Shown here in pieces: positions 45,191-57,460 of a DNA stretch of 64,000 nucleotides; the stretch's first letter is position 1, and every line of letters begins with the position of its first letter. Both the position numbers and the translations under genes were made by a program. The notes below the pieces were generated by a model. It was given only the letters and a program-made list of their open reading frames with translations. It was not told the origin of the DNA and did no database searches. The DNA comes from Massospora cicadina (lineage: Eukaryota; Entomophthoromycota; Entomophthoromycetes; Entomophthorales; Entomophthoraceae), in assembly GCA_022478985.1 (NCBI GenBank), contig JAKSZP010015873.1, positions 1 to 64,000 on the forward strand, given 5' to 3'.

Positions 45191-46310
45191 TGTGATATCC
45201 TTTGCCGATCAACTCCACTGCACCCCTAAATTCTCGTGTTTTTGCCCAACTGTGTTGCTCTGAGTGAATATATCTGCATGAGGACCCCAAGTCTACAACT
45301 TAAAAATGCACATATATGCTTTTATGGATGGAGTATCTTATTTTGGGACATTACTTAGGTTTCCCCCTCTCTGCGCACCCAGGATTTGAGTAGCATCATG
45401 TTCCTCTAGTGATGGTCCACCTGAGAACCTATAAATGCGCGTAACTTACTAAGAGAACCTACAATTGGTATGGTTCCTTTAAAGTTACAAAGCATGGGTG
45501 ACAAATTGTATCAGGTGCACAGGCTTCAAGTTAAACCAAACTTGGAGAAAGGGACTCCTGCACCTTTTGAAGCAGGCATAAGGCCCTGAACTTCAGTCTC
45601 TTTAGACTTGATGTTTAGCTTCCACATCAAAAAAATGTTATGCTTTTATGGTAGACGTTGATTGGTTTACTAAGATCTCACAGTTCATCCCTCGCCACAT
45701 GACCATAATTGCAGCTGAAACTGCATCACTACCTGTGCCATATATATTATCAATGTTTGATCTTTCCAAAGATACTGTGAGTGGTTGAGGACCTCAGTTC
45801 ATCACCCAGTTTTAGGACACTCCTGGAGCTCCTCATCATTAAACCCTGCGATCCATAGCATACCACCCCAGTCAGATGAGCAAAGTGAGAGGGTTAATCC
45901 GATTCCAGAGTAAAGCCTGCATTGTTATGCCTCTGCCTCATAGGATACCTGGTCTACGGATCTTCCCCAAGCACAATTTACATACAACATCGCCTCCCAC
46001 TCTTCCACTTGGTTTTCCACTTTTGGGGCCAACCTGGGATTTAGCCTCCTATTTTTAGATTGGTCCTTGAATGTCCTCAGTGGTTCCTGCAGCATAAGAG
46101 TGCATATCTAACATCAAAGATACCCAAAGTCTCATTTAGGATCATATGTAAAAAGCAATTTGAGTATTACAAAAATTTTGCTGGCTTTCAGAATTTCAAC
46201 CTGATGGAACCCTCCAATGATTTATTGTTATTTATGAGGTATGGCCAATCCCAGTGGAATGTCTCATTGACTAAACTTTGTGGTGGTTGATATGATTGCT
46301 GGTTAGTTGC
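45191..46310 (+). pseudogene. Integrase remnant of a separate gypsy lineage
   Basis: Plus-strand fragments give a zinc-segment-like part (RTYNWYGMVP...KLYQVHRLQVKPN near 45480), a core start (LMFSFHIKKMLCFYG...), then PPQSDEQSERVNPIPE near 45870 and AQFTYNIASHSSTWFSTFGA followed by NLGFSLLFL near 45980. The pattern YHPQ-D-Q-ERVN ... AQFTYN-S-HSST-SPF--N-G is typical of chromovirus-type (Tf2-like) integrases and differs from A, C, D and G, which have YHP-SNGMVER. No LTRs can be assigned to it. It may be the same lineage as H at 62-64 kb. Confidence 0.7.
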
Positions 46311-48671
46311 TCCCCAATTTGGGTTTAGCCAAAATTAGTATTCCATCAAGTTGGGAAGTTAGGTTTGAGTGGGTCCAATTGGGGCCCCAAATTATTATAA
46401 GGATCTCCAGCGACTAATAGCTGAGGATGATACAATTAGTTAAATTTAGTATATGTCATTGGAATCTGTGTTTGACATCAAATGCCATTTGTAGACTGTT
46501 GTGGGAATTTCCAGTAAAAAGCCAATGTATTCGCTATTAAACATCCAATTATGATTTTGTTGACTAAATTGGTGTACTGGCTACTTATGCCAAGTATGCT
46601 CCAATTGTACTAATTATTTTATGTTGGCAGAATCTGACAATTACAAGTTTGAGGCGGCCAAGGTTGTTTCTGGTGATTCATATTTAATACATTAACTATT
46701 TCCTGAATAAGGCAATTCCCCAAACAGTTAACTGAGATGAGTTGAGACGTGATGTTAGCAAAATGCCAAGATATTTCAAGTTAAGCGAGCAACCAAAGTG
46801 GTTTCTGGTGCATTATAAGCAATTTGTAGATCAAAACCAAAGCCAATGTTTATTTAAATTATATATATATACAGATCACCGGTGACTCAAGGCTAAGGAT
46901 GAGCTGAAACTTATAATTGGTCATTGGGAAGGATAGGGCGAGAGGGTCGACACCAAGGAAGTGATTAAGTGCAGCGGAAGGCTGAGAGAGTGGTTTGCTG
47001 GAAGAGTTAGCAGAAATTCAATAGTTTTTTGGTGGGTGCAGTAGCCCTTTTGTAAAATAGTATAATTACCTGGCGCCTCCCTTTTAATAGATATCTCCCT
47101 TTGCCCATTCACTTATGTGATTTAAGTTTATAATTTCATTGGTTAGGGATTATTTTGGGGGATTCCTGAACGGTGTGGGTAACACGCTAAGGGGTCATCC
47201 GGTGCTGCTATCCCTGTTCCTAAGGCAAAACGGCAAGGGCTGACCAGTCTTTATACTGGTTGGCCTGCCAACTAGCAGAGCCCACAGTTGATTTTCTGCC
47301 ACTGGCCAAAAGCAATACACAGGCCATGGCACTACAGTTGCATTTCATCATGCTGGTTATGTGCAATCTCAACATGAAGGTCACCTCAAAGAAATCAGCT
47401 AATAAGTGCTTGGTACCTTATGAATGAAGATTGTTCTATGCATTGACCATTATCTAAAACTTTCAGCGCACTTAAGTGTCATAATATGTTCCACACTTCA
47501 CAGCTGTCTCTCTTTAAATGGCAGAGATCCACTTCCTCAGAGCCTATTGCTGTTGGTAACCCTCAATAGGCTGAGGTCAAAGAAATATGATACTTGAGGA
47601 AATTTTGCTTGTAACAGTTGAAAAACTTCCTGACAAACATATTGTCTTTTTTTACTTTTTAAAAGTCAATCATGTCATTTTAAATTTATTTAACCCCTGT
47701 TATGAACAAATCAAGCTTGAAAAACTTAGTTTATGTCCAAGGTTGATTTTGAAATCAACCAAACCAATTGATCCATTTTTTTATTCATAGACTAATGACT
47801 TGTAAGCTAAATTAAAGGTTACAACCATACTGCAAGCATAGAAAACTAAGTCATAATAAGCTACTAGCACATAAAAAAGGTGGGGCTAATTTTAAACTTT
47901 TTCATTTTTGTCTTCTGCTTCAGTTATCTGCATTAAACAAAGCACAACTATATTTAAAAAACACATATAATTTAAAATTGAATAAACTGCCAATTTTTTT
48001 GGAATCAGAGAGCATATACCATGTGATTCTTTCACTCTATACTCTTACATTTAACCAGAGCTTGCTACTTGGTACTGGTATTTTTTCTACCATCTTCTGC
48101 GATGTTTTATTTAAGTTTTTTTTGATATGCACACATCCAAAGATGGAGACAAGTAATGTATTACTTTTATGGTTAATTACTTGAGTATGTCTACCTAATT
48201 AATAAATGTCCTACTGTTTTGAACAAGTGCATTACATTAAAGGAAACTCAATTACTTTATTTTCAGTATGGTGGATCTTAAGGAGGATTGGTTAATGTCC
48301 AATTCTCCATCTTGGCATTGCCTTACTGTGACTATATTTCAAAGATTTTTTCTTTACTTTTTACTACATAAGATTCTTCAGATATAAAAGTTTATCAGCG
48401 AGCAAAAAAGAAAAATGACGAGTTTTCTCAAACCAAACAGATAGGAAATTGGGCTGCTTTTACTGTCAAAGCTTTAAATAACATTCATTAAACAATAAAA
48501 AGATTCTTTTTCTAGAGTTGCTTGGCCTTGGAGGCAGTAGGTAAAGCTTAAGTTTCATTGCAGATTAGCCATGCTTATGCATTGTATAAAGATGAGGAAA
48601 CCTGGTTATAAGAGTTAATTGAACAGCAACTGCACTTAACTTATTCAAGGGATGGTTTTGAAGCTTAATTG
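46311..48671. other. AT-rich region with no supported gene
   Basis: I see no RT, integrase or LTR pair. It contains a short (AT)n run (46860-46872) and a GC-richer patch (47130-47340). A weak coding-like phrase just before element E (near 48520-48660, ISHAYALYKDE then a leucine-rich stretch) suggests yet another degraded element. Nothing firmer can be said. Confidence 0.4.
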
Positions 48672-48676
48672 ACCAT

Positions 48677-49360
48677 TATTGAGATTTAAAATGACCAAAA
48701 ATTTTATTTATACTATTTACATCTATATTTTAGATGAAGGTTTCAATTTCTCAGGCCTTGACGCCAGAGTCAATCTGTTTAATTATTTATAACAGATTGC
48801 CTTGATGCCACTTTCTGACTGTCAAATTGTATTATGGAAGATTGCCTTGCCCATGCCTTCACATTCTTATATATAGTTAATAACTGATAGGATTAATTTA
48901 TTATTGATTTCACTCAAGGTTTGACAAGATAAGCTACCGTGGATGATATTCTTACTATCTCATCAGCAATATCCCTCAAATCAACTAGTGTTAATTAATG
49001 AGGATGTCTGACATCATAAATCAAATCCCTTTTTAGTTATTATATTTTTCCCTTTCCTTGAAAGCGTGTAAAATGATCAAGGGTTTTGTACCCAAAAATT
49101 GAATCCTGATTTCTATTATTTTCTATAATAACTATGCGCTGCTTAGTACTATACTATGTAGCTTATTATGATGAGAATGGAATAATTGTAGGGATTTTTA
49201 AATTTAATTAACTTGTAAAGCTGCTAAATAAAGAACCTCAACAACAAAATCTTTAAAATTTTATTGAAGAGCTACTGCCTTCATAGAGTCCCCTTTATTT
49301 GTTTATACCAAAGTACTGACCTGTGAAGCGTCAACTCAAGCCTCTCTGCTGATTACAACA
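48677..49360 (+). repeat. 5' LTR of element E
   Basis: It starts TATTGAGATTTAAAATGACC and ends GATTACAACA. Long matches with the right copy include GTCCCCTTTATTTG (49290 and 60877) and AAATAAAGAACCT (polyadenylation-like). Both copies start TA instead of TG. Confidence 0.9.
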
Positions 49361-50004
49361 TTTGACGTCCAAAATAGGGTTCAATTCTGGTACCTTGTTT
49401 TCTGGTATAAAAACAACTACAATGGTATACTCTGATGATGATTGTTGAGGTAATTCACTGTATATTCCTTATTATAAATCAGATTATAAAATGCTCAGCT
49501 GAGTTCTACCCTCATGGACCCGTTTTCTGAAGCTTATTCAAGATACCCCATTAGAAGAAACAATCTCCATTATCAACAAAATATATTAGGAGGTGAAAAC
49601 TTTAAGCGTCCTGGTCCAATCTCAGGGACAGAAATAAAGGTTTTAATTTATTGGTTGGTTTAGTCTATCTGGAAGCAGAAGAAGGCTTAGCAAAAAATGA
49701 TGGTGGAGAAACATTTTACTAGCATAGTAAAGAAACTCTGCCAAGTTCTTAAGCATGCCACTCATAAGCTTATATAAATGTATTGCCAAGCCGATTTGTC
49801 AACTTCTAATTCTGATGATCCTATGGAGGAAATTAGGGCTAGTGGGCCCAACATATTAACAGCTATACCCCTATCAACTGCTACTGCCAGGCCTGCCACG
49901 ACAGCCACAGCTTCTATTAGTTCTAAACCTAAATATAATCTGGCGCCTTCTCCCTTGGTTAACCCATTAACTTGCCCAAATTAGATAGGTATTTATGTTC
50001 ATAT
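49361..50004 (+). pseudogene. gag-like leader region of element E
   Basis: After the primer-binding-site-like motif the sequence runs through a broken frame. The readable end is 49778-49984 (MYCQADLSTSNSDDPMEEIR, then a Thr/Ala/Ser/Pro-rich stretch ending KYNLAPSPLVNPLTCPN), a composition common in the linker before or after the gag capsid. It stops just before inserted element F. No capsid motif is certain. Confidence 0.4.
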
Positions 50005-50531
50005 TGTAACAAACTTAGTTTGTCTTAATTGTTACATTTTGACTTGAGTTTGGATTTTCTGAATCCAAGTTGAATCGTTTTAATAAAAGATTTTTAGTTT
50101 GGTCATGTTAAAACGCTGGTTTGTTCCATTCCCAAATTGTTGATCAGGATCATATGAGCCTAGTCAATAATTTAGTGAGGCATTTAGAGAACAGCTGTAA
50201 AAAGGCGCGCCTGCCAATTCTGATGCTCACTTCAAATTTTGCCCCTAGCTTTCTCTCCCTGAATACCATTTTCAGTTGCTCCACAGATAAGCTCTGTTTT
50301 GTGGCCCCTTTTTATTCATAAAAAATAAAGGTTGTTTCAGGGTCTGCTTATCTCGCTCACCTGTTCATCTTTTTCAGGTTTCCAGCTTTAAGGAGTTTTT
50401 GCATGATTGGGTCATACCAACCGCAAATCAGTTTTGCACACTAACTTGACATAGAGATTTTGGCGATGTCAGTACACCAAAGCATCTTTTATTTTACAGC
50501 ACTTGGAACTGGGATAATTCTGAGTGTTACA
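50005..50531 (+). repeat. Left LTR of element F (uninterrupted)
   Basis: 527 bp from TGTAACAAACTTAG to GAGTGTTACA. It carries the uninterrupted sequence GGTCATACCAACCGCAAATC (around 50411-50430), corresponding to the site into which G inserted in the right LTR. It includes AATAAAAGATTTTTAG and a degenerate palindrome (50140-50167). Confidence 0.88.
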
Positions 50532-51117
50532 TAATTCTGAAGTCAATGTGCGCTGAATGCCAGCAATCCCCAGTTTAGCTGACCTCAGTGGTCACTTAGT
50601 CCCAGTTGTCAAGGAACCAGCACCAGTGGGAGCTGATGACTGATGGCCAACCCTGGACCTGAAGTTATTTTCAACTGAAAATACTGGTGGGGCCTACCAC
50701 TCACCAGGGATTCAGCTGGCACCACGGGGACCTGTCCCAGCAGGGATTTTTCACCAACAGACAGTCCATCTGGAAAGTGGATGGCCGTTCAGCTGTGATA
50801 GACTGCGCGTCCCTCTCATGCTTCTGTTGATAAAAGCGCCTTCCTGGTCGTAATGGGAAGACTGTCACCAACAGAAGCATGGAAGGGGGGCGCAACACAG
50901 CTAAGTGCTGGGCGTGCTTCCTTGTGCCAGGTGGCTTATTACATCAGCCCAGTTCCAATTTGCCCTTACCGTTTGTCTTTTACTTATGATGGTCCCAGAA
51001 TTCGTCTGGGCTAATTCTCCTGGAGCTCAAGGTAACTCGCCCCAGGAAACCCTCATGGTGGCGGCCTCCCACTGTGGGGACCCTCTTTAAGGAGGGGCCC
51101 TTCCCTAGCAAGGGTAA
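50532..51117 (+). other. Interior of element F, GC-rich, no coding motif
   Basis: 586 bases. Two open frames (50701-50898 minus; 50905-51090 plus, with a hydrophobic N-terminal run) have no recognisable family and probably arise by chance from the GC-rich composition. Near the right end AAGGAGGGGCCC (51089-51100) could act as the polypurine tract. Confidence 0.55.
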
Positions 51118-51533
51118 TATAACAAAACACCTTTGTCTTGATTGTTACAACTTGACTTGGGCTCATAATATCTGAATCCAAGTCAAATATGCTTAATAAA
51201 AGTTTATTTGGTCATGTTTGGGCGCTGGGTTGTGCCTCTCCAGAATTGTTGATTAGGCTCATATGAGCCTAATCAATAATTTGGGTGAGGCCCACAAAGG
51301 GCAGTCATAAAAAGACGTTCCTGTTAATTCTGAAGATCACTTAGGAATTAGTCCATATTTTTCCCTCCCTGTGGATCATTATCAATTGCTCCCCAGAAAA
51401 ACTCTGTTTGGCTGGCCTTTTTATTCAAGAATGAAGGATAATGGTTGTTTCAGGGTTTGCTTACCTTGCTCACCTGTTTGTCTTTTTAGGAGTTCAGCTT
51501 CAAAGAGTTTTTGCATGTCTGGGTCTGACAAAC
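51118..51533 (+). repeat. Right LTR of element F, first part
   Basis: It starts TATAACAAAACACC (TG to TA relative to the left LTR) and runs to GGTCTGACAAAC, where gypsy G begins. It contains a perfect 28-bp palindrome at 51249-51276. Confidence 0.88.
51249..51276. repeat. 28-bp perfect palindrome in F LTR
   Basis: TTGATTAGGCTCAT followed by its exact reverse complement. The corresponding site in the other LTR (50140-50167) keeps the centre CATATG and most of both arms, with mismatches. It could be a structural or protein-binding element of the LTR. Confidence 0.75.
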
Positions 51534-52105
51534 AGTTGGGTAATTAACTAGATTATTCTTTACCAATGTGTTCCAATCAGTTTTGGTTGGGAATGATCCT
51601 TGATATTGGTTACTTTTATTGATGGTTGTAGGCTCTCAAGGGATGGAGCTCCAAGTTTATATCTACAATTAATTTCATAATCTAGACTACCTATTTGTCG
51701 TGAATGATATTAATAGTTTATCAGTTCAGGGGCAGGATTGCCTGGTCTGGGAAATCAAGTCAAAGGAAGTTCTGATCAATGGCAGGCTAGAGTTGCAAGC
51801 CAATGGGCGCAAAGCTATTTCCTCAGTAACAAATGCTAACAATTCTAGTTGAGTGCACTAAGATGCCAAAGTACTATATATTTATGATATTATTTACTTA
51901 ATAAAGCATCTTGTTCCTGGTATACTAGCTTTTAAAAAAATTGAGTTTGTAGTTAAAATAGGACAAAAGTGCCTAGATATTAAGCAAACAACAATCATGT
52001 GTCAGCTTAACATTAATAATTTAGATTCATGTTACCTTTCAACATAAAGGAAAAATATTAAGTTAAAATACTCTCATGAACCTGTGTAGTGACCACTTTT
52101 CAACA
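51534..52105 (+). repeat. 5' LTR of element G
   Basis: Starts AGTTGGGTAATTAAC (first T of TG changed) and ends CCACTTTTCAACA. Shares GGTTGTAGGCTCTCAAGGGA and TATGATATTATTT with the 3' LTR, and has AATAAAGCATCTTGTTC, a likely polyadenylation signal. Confidence 0.92.
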
Positions 52106-52126
52106 GGTGTTCTCAATACAGGGGTT
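52106..52126 (+). promoter_or_regulatory. Primer-binding-site-like motif of element G
   Basis: GGTGTTCTCAATACAGGGG directly after the LTR, a variant of the motif in C (TGGTGTTCAATACAGGGG). Confidence 0.65.
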
Positions 52127-52149
52127 TTCTGGAACGACTTCATCCTAGC

Positions 52150-53640
52150 TTATTGAGTTAAGACAAAATGATTGGGCAAGTGGTGTGTGATAAAGTAATG
52201 GATAAGTTGAGGTTGAAGCGTACAGAGCTCCCCAAAATTATGGATCTAGAATATGTAGGAATAATTTTAGAGGTGAAAATGTATGAGTATATCCAATACC
52301 ACAGAAAGCATCATAAAGCTGCTGAAAGCTAAGGTTACAGAGCTAAATAGGTATTCAGCAACATGAATATATACAACCAAGCCGAGGTTGAAAGAATCTG
52401 GACTGAATTACTGAGGCTTGAATTTATAGCGTTTGATTTCATATCTCAGAAGCAAGGAGAGGAACTAACAGGCCAAATTTCTGCAATTAAAGGGATCACA
52501 ACGAAGCAGGGCTCAGATATGATAGAAGTGCAGGATCAAGCTATGGTGTTAGTAAAAACTGCAGACAATAATACCAACCAAATATGACAGCTGACCAAAG
52601 ACCTGGAGGAACTATGTTAGAAGTACGTTAAGTTGAAGGCATGGAAGTCTGGCTGCAAGAAAAGAAAACCATTATTTATCAGTTATTCACATTAGAAGGA
52701 AACACTTGCCGTGGCCTCAAGGGTTCTGATGGTGGATTCATGTTGATTAAGAAAAACTTATCATCAAGGTATGGCAGCTCCACAGAATCTAGTCAAGGCA
52801 CATTATGAAAGGAGAAGAAAACCCCAGCAGCTTACCCTGTACAGCGCTCTTCCTCATTGATGCAAATTGTAAACTGTCAGATGGTGGTCAAAAAGTCAGC
52901 AGCCAATCATCTAACACTTTGAATCATGAACAACTCCCAAACTTCTAGGGTTTTAACAGAACAATATTGTGGCGTTCTTCAAGTTGTTCAAGATAACTAT
53001 AGTGGGTTTGAGGATTATCAGAAGGCAGCCACTGTTGTAAACTGTCTTAATACTGCCAGCTAGGATATCTTTCTTCCCCATTTAGCTGCAGGCAAATGGT
53101 CCTATGCAGAAGCAAAGGTGGTGGTTTTAGGGGGTTAGGCAGTCTGGAGCGCCTTGACAGCCATAAATAGGAGTTCCTCGGCATTCAGTTCCAAAAATAG
53201 ATGAGTTTATCAAATCCTTCGCCAGTCACTTCTATCAGGAATCACAGATAATTACAGGTGTGGAAGTGTTAATTGATTTAGATGCATGGACTACCATGAA
53301 GGCAGCGCTGCAAGGACACAAGGAGCTTAATTTAGTGATGATTTCCACGCTGACCGCGGATATAAAAACAGCTCAAATGGTCAAATTCTTATGTGTTTTT
53401 AGGGCCGCCTTCGATGCCCCCAATAAGAGTTTTCACACAGCTAACCCTGCTCCTATGAGTTATGAAGGGGAAACTCCTGAGAAAGAACATATGAGGACAT
53501 ATACTGGGGGCTGAGTAAGTTTGTTTGAAAAACTCCACAAGAGCAATATGAGGAACCAGGTCATTGCTATGAGTTTGGGAAATATGGGCACATATTCAAA
53601 GTTCTGTCATACCAAACCTGGAAATAATAGCGTGGTTGTC
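52150..53640 (+). pseudogene. gag remnant of element G
   Basis: Readable blocks are 52363-52587 (helical, with EQLTGQISAIKGITTKQGSD-like text), a short GLKGSDGG phrase near 52715 where C and D have their collagen-like tract, then IDEFIKSFASHFYQESQI near 53200 and 53260-53514 (VLIDLDAWTTMKAALQGHKE). Near 53555 HCYEFGKYGHIFK is a zinc knuckle in which the second Cys has become Phe (CYxCGKYGH expected). Together these are the capsid and nucleocapsid parts of a Ty3/gypsy Gag. Stops and frameshifts are frequent. Confidence 0.65.
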
Positions 53641-54699
53641 CCCACCATTGAACAATTATTGTTCACAGGAAAAGATTAGGCAGAGTAGATGCGGAACAGT
53701 CTACCTCCGCCTTCATGAAAGTTCCACCTGATTGTGTTTTTGCAGCTACCCGCTTGCAAGCAAGGGCCCGTGAGCCCAAAATAATTAAAAAAGTAGCACA
53801 TCTATAAAATGAATAAGCAGCACCTCCCAACAATGCAGACAGAAGCTGATAGCCTATTGTCCAATGTCAATGTTTAAAACCCATGGCTACCATAAAATAA
53901 CAATCTCCTGAGGTAGCCAAAATCTTTTACAAATTTTTGTTTTGGCAAAAAATGCTGCCATTTATAAAGCAAACAATACTTTTTCCTATTCTGATTGCAC
54001 TTTTGCTGATATTTGGGTGAAATAGATACAAGTTTTATCCATCATTGATAGTGTGGCTTTGACTGAAAATTGTTTTTATGAAGCTTATGAAATGGTTAAA
54101 TCTTACCTGTGATGTAGACCAAATAAGGTCTCTGGGATGGCGGTCCTGCATACCACTACCTCTTGAGGTGCCTATAGCGCCTTGCCTTTATGATTGAGCT
54201 CCCTTCTTCTAACCACCCCAGCCATAGTTCTGCCCAACCAGAATTATAAAATACTGATTAGTACCAATTTTGTGTGCCGACGTGGGGTCCAGTGTAATTT
54301 CCAAGCCAATAGTTTCGAAATTTTGTGACAAACTTTGCCGTTGTTCTACCACCAAAAAGGGGACACCCCCAACCAAAAATAACAACTACATTAGTTTGAT
54401 ATATGCAGACAGAATTGTTCCCGTCAAGTTTTGACAAGTTGACAAATGTTCCTGGCCACCACCAGCTCAATTTGAAGAAAGTTGGGGGATTCCTTCATGG
54501 TTGCGCACAAGGACAGTTTTGAAGTCCAAGAAACAGTGCATCATTGGGACCAGACTTACCTTAGATATCCCTGACTATTTGTATGATAAATTTATGCACC
54601 ATAGGAAAAAGGCTGAACTGAACCCTATGTAGCAACTGGACTTTTAGTTCCTGGACACGGTGAAATTAAGGTACTGGTGGTCAATTTCCTGATAGGGCA

Positions 54700-55660
54700 A
54701 TACAGATAAAAAACTAAGTAGTGGCCTTTGTTCTTTTTGTCCCCACCACAGAACACTTGTCTTTCCATGGTTTTAGGAAGTTGAATGAGATATGGTTACC
54801 TGATGAGTCTGGATCACTGGCAAACCTTGCTGTATTTGATTGGAACCAAATGACAGGGATCTCAGAAGAACAAAAGGATTCTGTCCTCAAATTATTTGAA
54901 CAATATTTGGGATTGTTTGCACAAAATGACTATGATTTGGGGTGCTCCAAAGATATAGTTCACAAGGTTGACGTGGGGATCAATCTCTGATCTGGATGTG
55001 ACCCATTTGCCATTTGCAAAAGAGTGAGGTGATAGTTGATAAAGAAGTTACCAAGCTACTCAACTATGGGTTGCTGGTTCCATCCTCAAGCCTTTGGGCC
55101 AGTCCATTATTTTTTTTAAAAAAGGATGAAATAAATTGGGTTTCTATAGACTATCATCCTCTGAATAAAATAACAAAAATGATTTCTTCCCCCTTCCATG
55201 GATTTATGACACTTTAGATCGTTTAAGAGGAACTCAATTTTTTCATATATAGATCTTATATCAAGATGTTAGCAAATTGACCTTCCTAAAGAAGGTCAGT
55301 AAAGATATGTTATGATTACCGGCAATGGGCTATATCAGCCAACGCGCATGCCCCAAGGTCTTTGTAATGCACAGACAATGTTTCAGCGCAATAATTATAC
55401 CTTGCTAAGTGATTTGAAGTTGTCATGCATGCTTGTATATCTTGATGACATATTGACTTTATCTGCACTTTTACAGATCATCTTAATTGTCTAGAAGAGG
55501 ACTTCAAATTTCTAGCCACAGCAAATCTGAAATTTAAGCCGTGGAATTGCCCTCTTTTAAAAATTGAGATTAATATCTGGGGTTTTTTGTTGACAATACA
55601 GGCTACTCCTCCAAAAAAATTGAGGCATTTTTGGGCCATGTCCCAACCAATGAGTGTTTG
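54700..55660 (+). pseudogene. Reverse transcriptase remnant of element G
   Basis: It starts with the pre-RT segment VLKLFEQYLGLFAQNDYDLG (54880 on). Next comes VDKEVTKLLNYGLLVPSSSL and WASPLFFLKKDEINWVSIDY with HPLNKITKM. The palm follows as MPQGLCNAQTMFQRNN and VYLDDILTL; YLDD (55438-55449) is intact. Two frameshifts or stops separate the fingers, palm and thumb. The upstream stretch 53700-54700 should hold the protease, but I could not identify its active site. Confidence 0.85.
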
Positions 55661-55699
55661 TGATGTGCAGGTATTTTAAGGGATGGTTGTCTATTATTG

Positions 55700-56350
55700 C
55701 AACTTTATTGAGAGTTTTGCTTCCACCACCAAACCTCTTTTCCAGTTGTTGAAGGATCCCAAAAGGGGTTCATCTGGAATAAGGAGGCTCAGAACTTGTT
55801 AAACAGCCTTTGGACATGCCTGATTAAGAGACCAATTTTGCAGTATACCAACTTTGATCTACCATTTATGATTCAAACTGATGCATTTCTGATGGCAATT
55901 GGTGCAGCGTTGAGTCAACGAGGACGAATTTGGCAACAAGCACCCAGTCACTTATGCAAATCTAACTCTGAGTAAACAGGAGTACAGCTATACTGTAACC
56001 AAGAGGGAATTTTTTGCAGTAATATAAGACTGTATGCAGTATTGGGCATATATTCTCATGGTCCACTTTAATGTGGTGACTGATCACTCTTTGCTATGAT
56101 GGCTGGCAGCCTCGCAGAGCCTGAAAATAGATTGTCCTGATGGGCTCTTAGTTGCAAGCATATGACTATGAAGTTGCACACCGCATGGGGACAACGCATC
56201 AAAAAGCTGACAGGCTGTTGTGCTTACCCCCTGTTTTAATCTTGCATCTTGAAGCTGATGCTTTGTATGAAATGATGATCAGCAGTGATACCACAGACCA
56301 GAGACTTAAATTCAGCAGGCCCTTACCAAAGCAATGGAGAATATGAGTGT
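55700..56350 (+). pseudogene. RNase H-like domain remnant of element G
   Basis: Reads FAPPPNLFSS-like connection text, then RPILQYTNFDLPFMIQTDAF with LMAIGAALSQRG, the first catalytic strand (QTDAF for QTDAS). After frame changes comes the end of the domain at 56152-56346: MQAYDYEVAHRMGTTHQKAD followed by RLLCLPPV, the YD-I-HR-G--N--ADALSR pattern. Confidence 0.82.
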
Positions 56351-56389
56351 TATCAAAGGGCAGTTATTCAAAATTGTAGGGGACAATGC

Positions 56390-57460
56390 CCTATTGTATC
56401 TAAGACCCTCTGATTGTACTGCAATTATTACCACGGCTCATATGGTGACTGGTCATGAGGGGCCTACGGAAGATGACAGAAATGGTTCAGCGGGAATATT
56501 ACTGTAAATTCCTTAATTTTGGCGTTGCTGTGCACCTTAGTTGTTGAACTATGTGTCAGGCGCGCAAACCCTTTAATAAAGCTACAACATTTTTGGATGC
56601 TGGAGCCTGGGTTCACGTGGCATACTGTATTGATCAACATTGTAGGGATGTTAACTTTAATTACTGAGAAGAGTCAATACATTATTGTAGCCATTGACCA
56701 TCTAACTCGTTGGATAAAAATGCAGGCAATCACTAAAGTTTATGCCAGCAGTACTACCAATTTCATCATGTAGCAGTTACTTTATCAGCATGGATGTCCT
56801 CAGGTTATCTTAATGGACAATGGCAGCAACTTTACCACCCACATCATCCCTAAATTAAATGAACTCATGGGAATCTGGGGAGTACTGACAATGCTCTACC
56901 ATCTGGAGACCAATAAGATGGTTGAACAAGTAAATAGGACCCTAGCGACTACTCTGAAGAAGATGGTTGCTGGAAAACTTTCCAGTTAGTAACATATTTA
57001 TCAGCGGTAACTTTTACCTATAAATTAAGTTGCCATTCATCAACGGGGATATCCCTTTTGAGTTTCTTTATGGGCGTTGGACTTGGTTGCCCCCAATTTT
57101 ATATGCTGCATGGAGTTGAGCTTGGTGATGACCTCTATCCATTATCTGGAAAACTTGATGAAAGTCCTGATTGGGTTACAAGCTTTGACCTATGCTAAGA
57201 CTCTCAAACGTAAACTTAATGCTAAGGAATATGAGAATACAAAACGGCCAGCTCTTATAACTTTCATCATTGGTGATCAGGTTAATTGTTGCAATACTCA
57301 TGGCTCTGGCCTCCATAACAAATTGGATCAGTTATGGATTGGTCCCATAAAAGACATTGATAAGTTAGCTCTAGATGCCTATACAATTAAGGGCCACTCC
57401 AATGGTCAGCTTGTAATTGAGAGCATGTTAAATTCTAAGTGTGCCAATAATTAACTGATG
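56390..57460 (+). pseudogene. Integrase remnant of element G
   Basis: The zinc segment is partly visible (MVTGHEG, then CQARKPFNKA). The core reads FTWHTVLINIVGMLTLITEK, where the first Asp is Asn (LDxVG expected). Then IIVAIDHLTRWIKMQAITKV and QHGCPQVILMDNGSNFTTHI with the second Asp kept. It ends with ETNKMVEQVNRTLATTLKKM, Glu kept. The C-terminal part is an intact 125-codon frame (57077-57454) that includes NKLDQLWIGPIKDIDKLALD, resembling the GPY/F module. Several stops precede it. Confidence 0.87.

Noticed and set aside
50905..51090. 61-codon frame that looks like a signal peptide plus short tail
   Set aside because: It sits in the GC-rich interior of a TRIM-like element, has no family, and overlaps no transcription signal; hydrophobic runs occur easily by chance.
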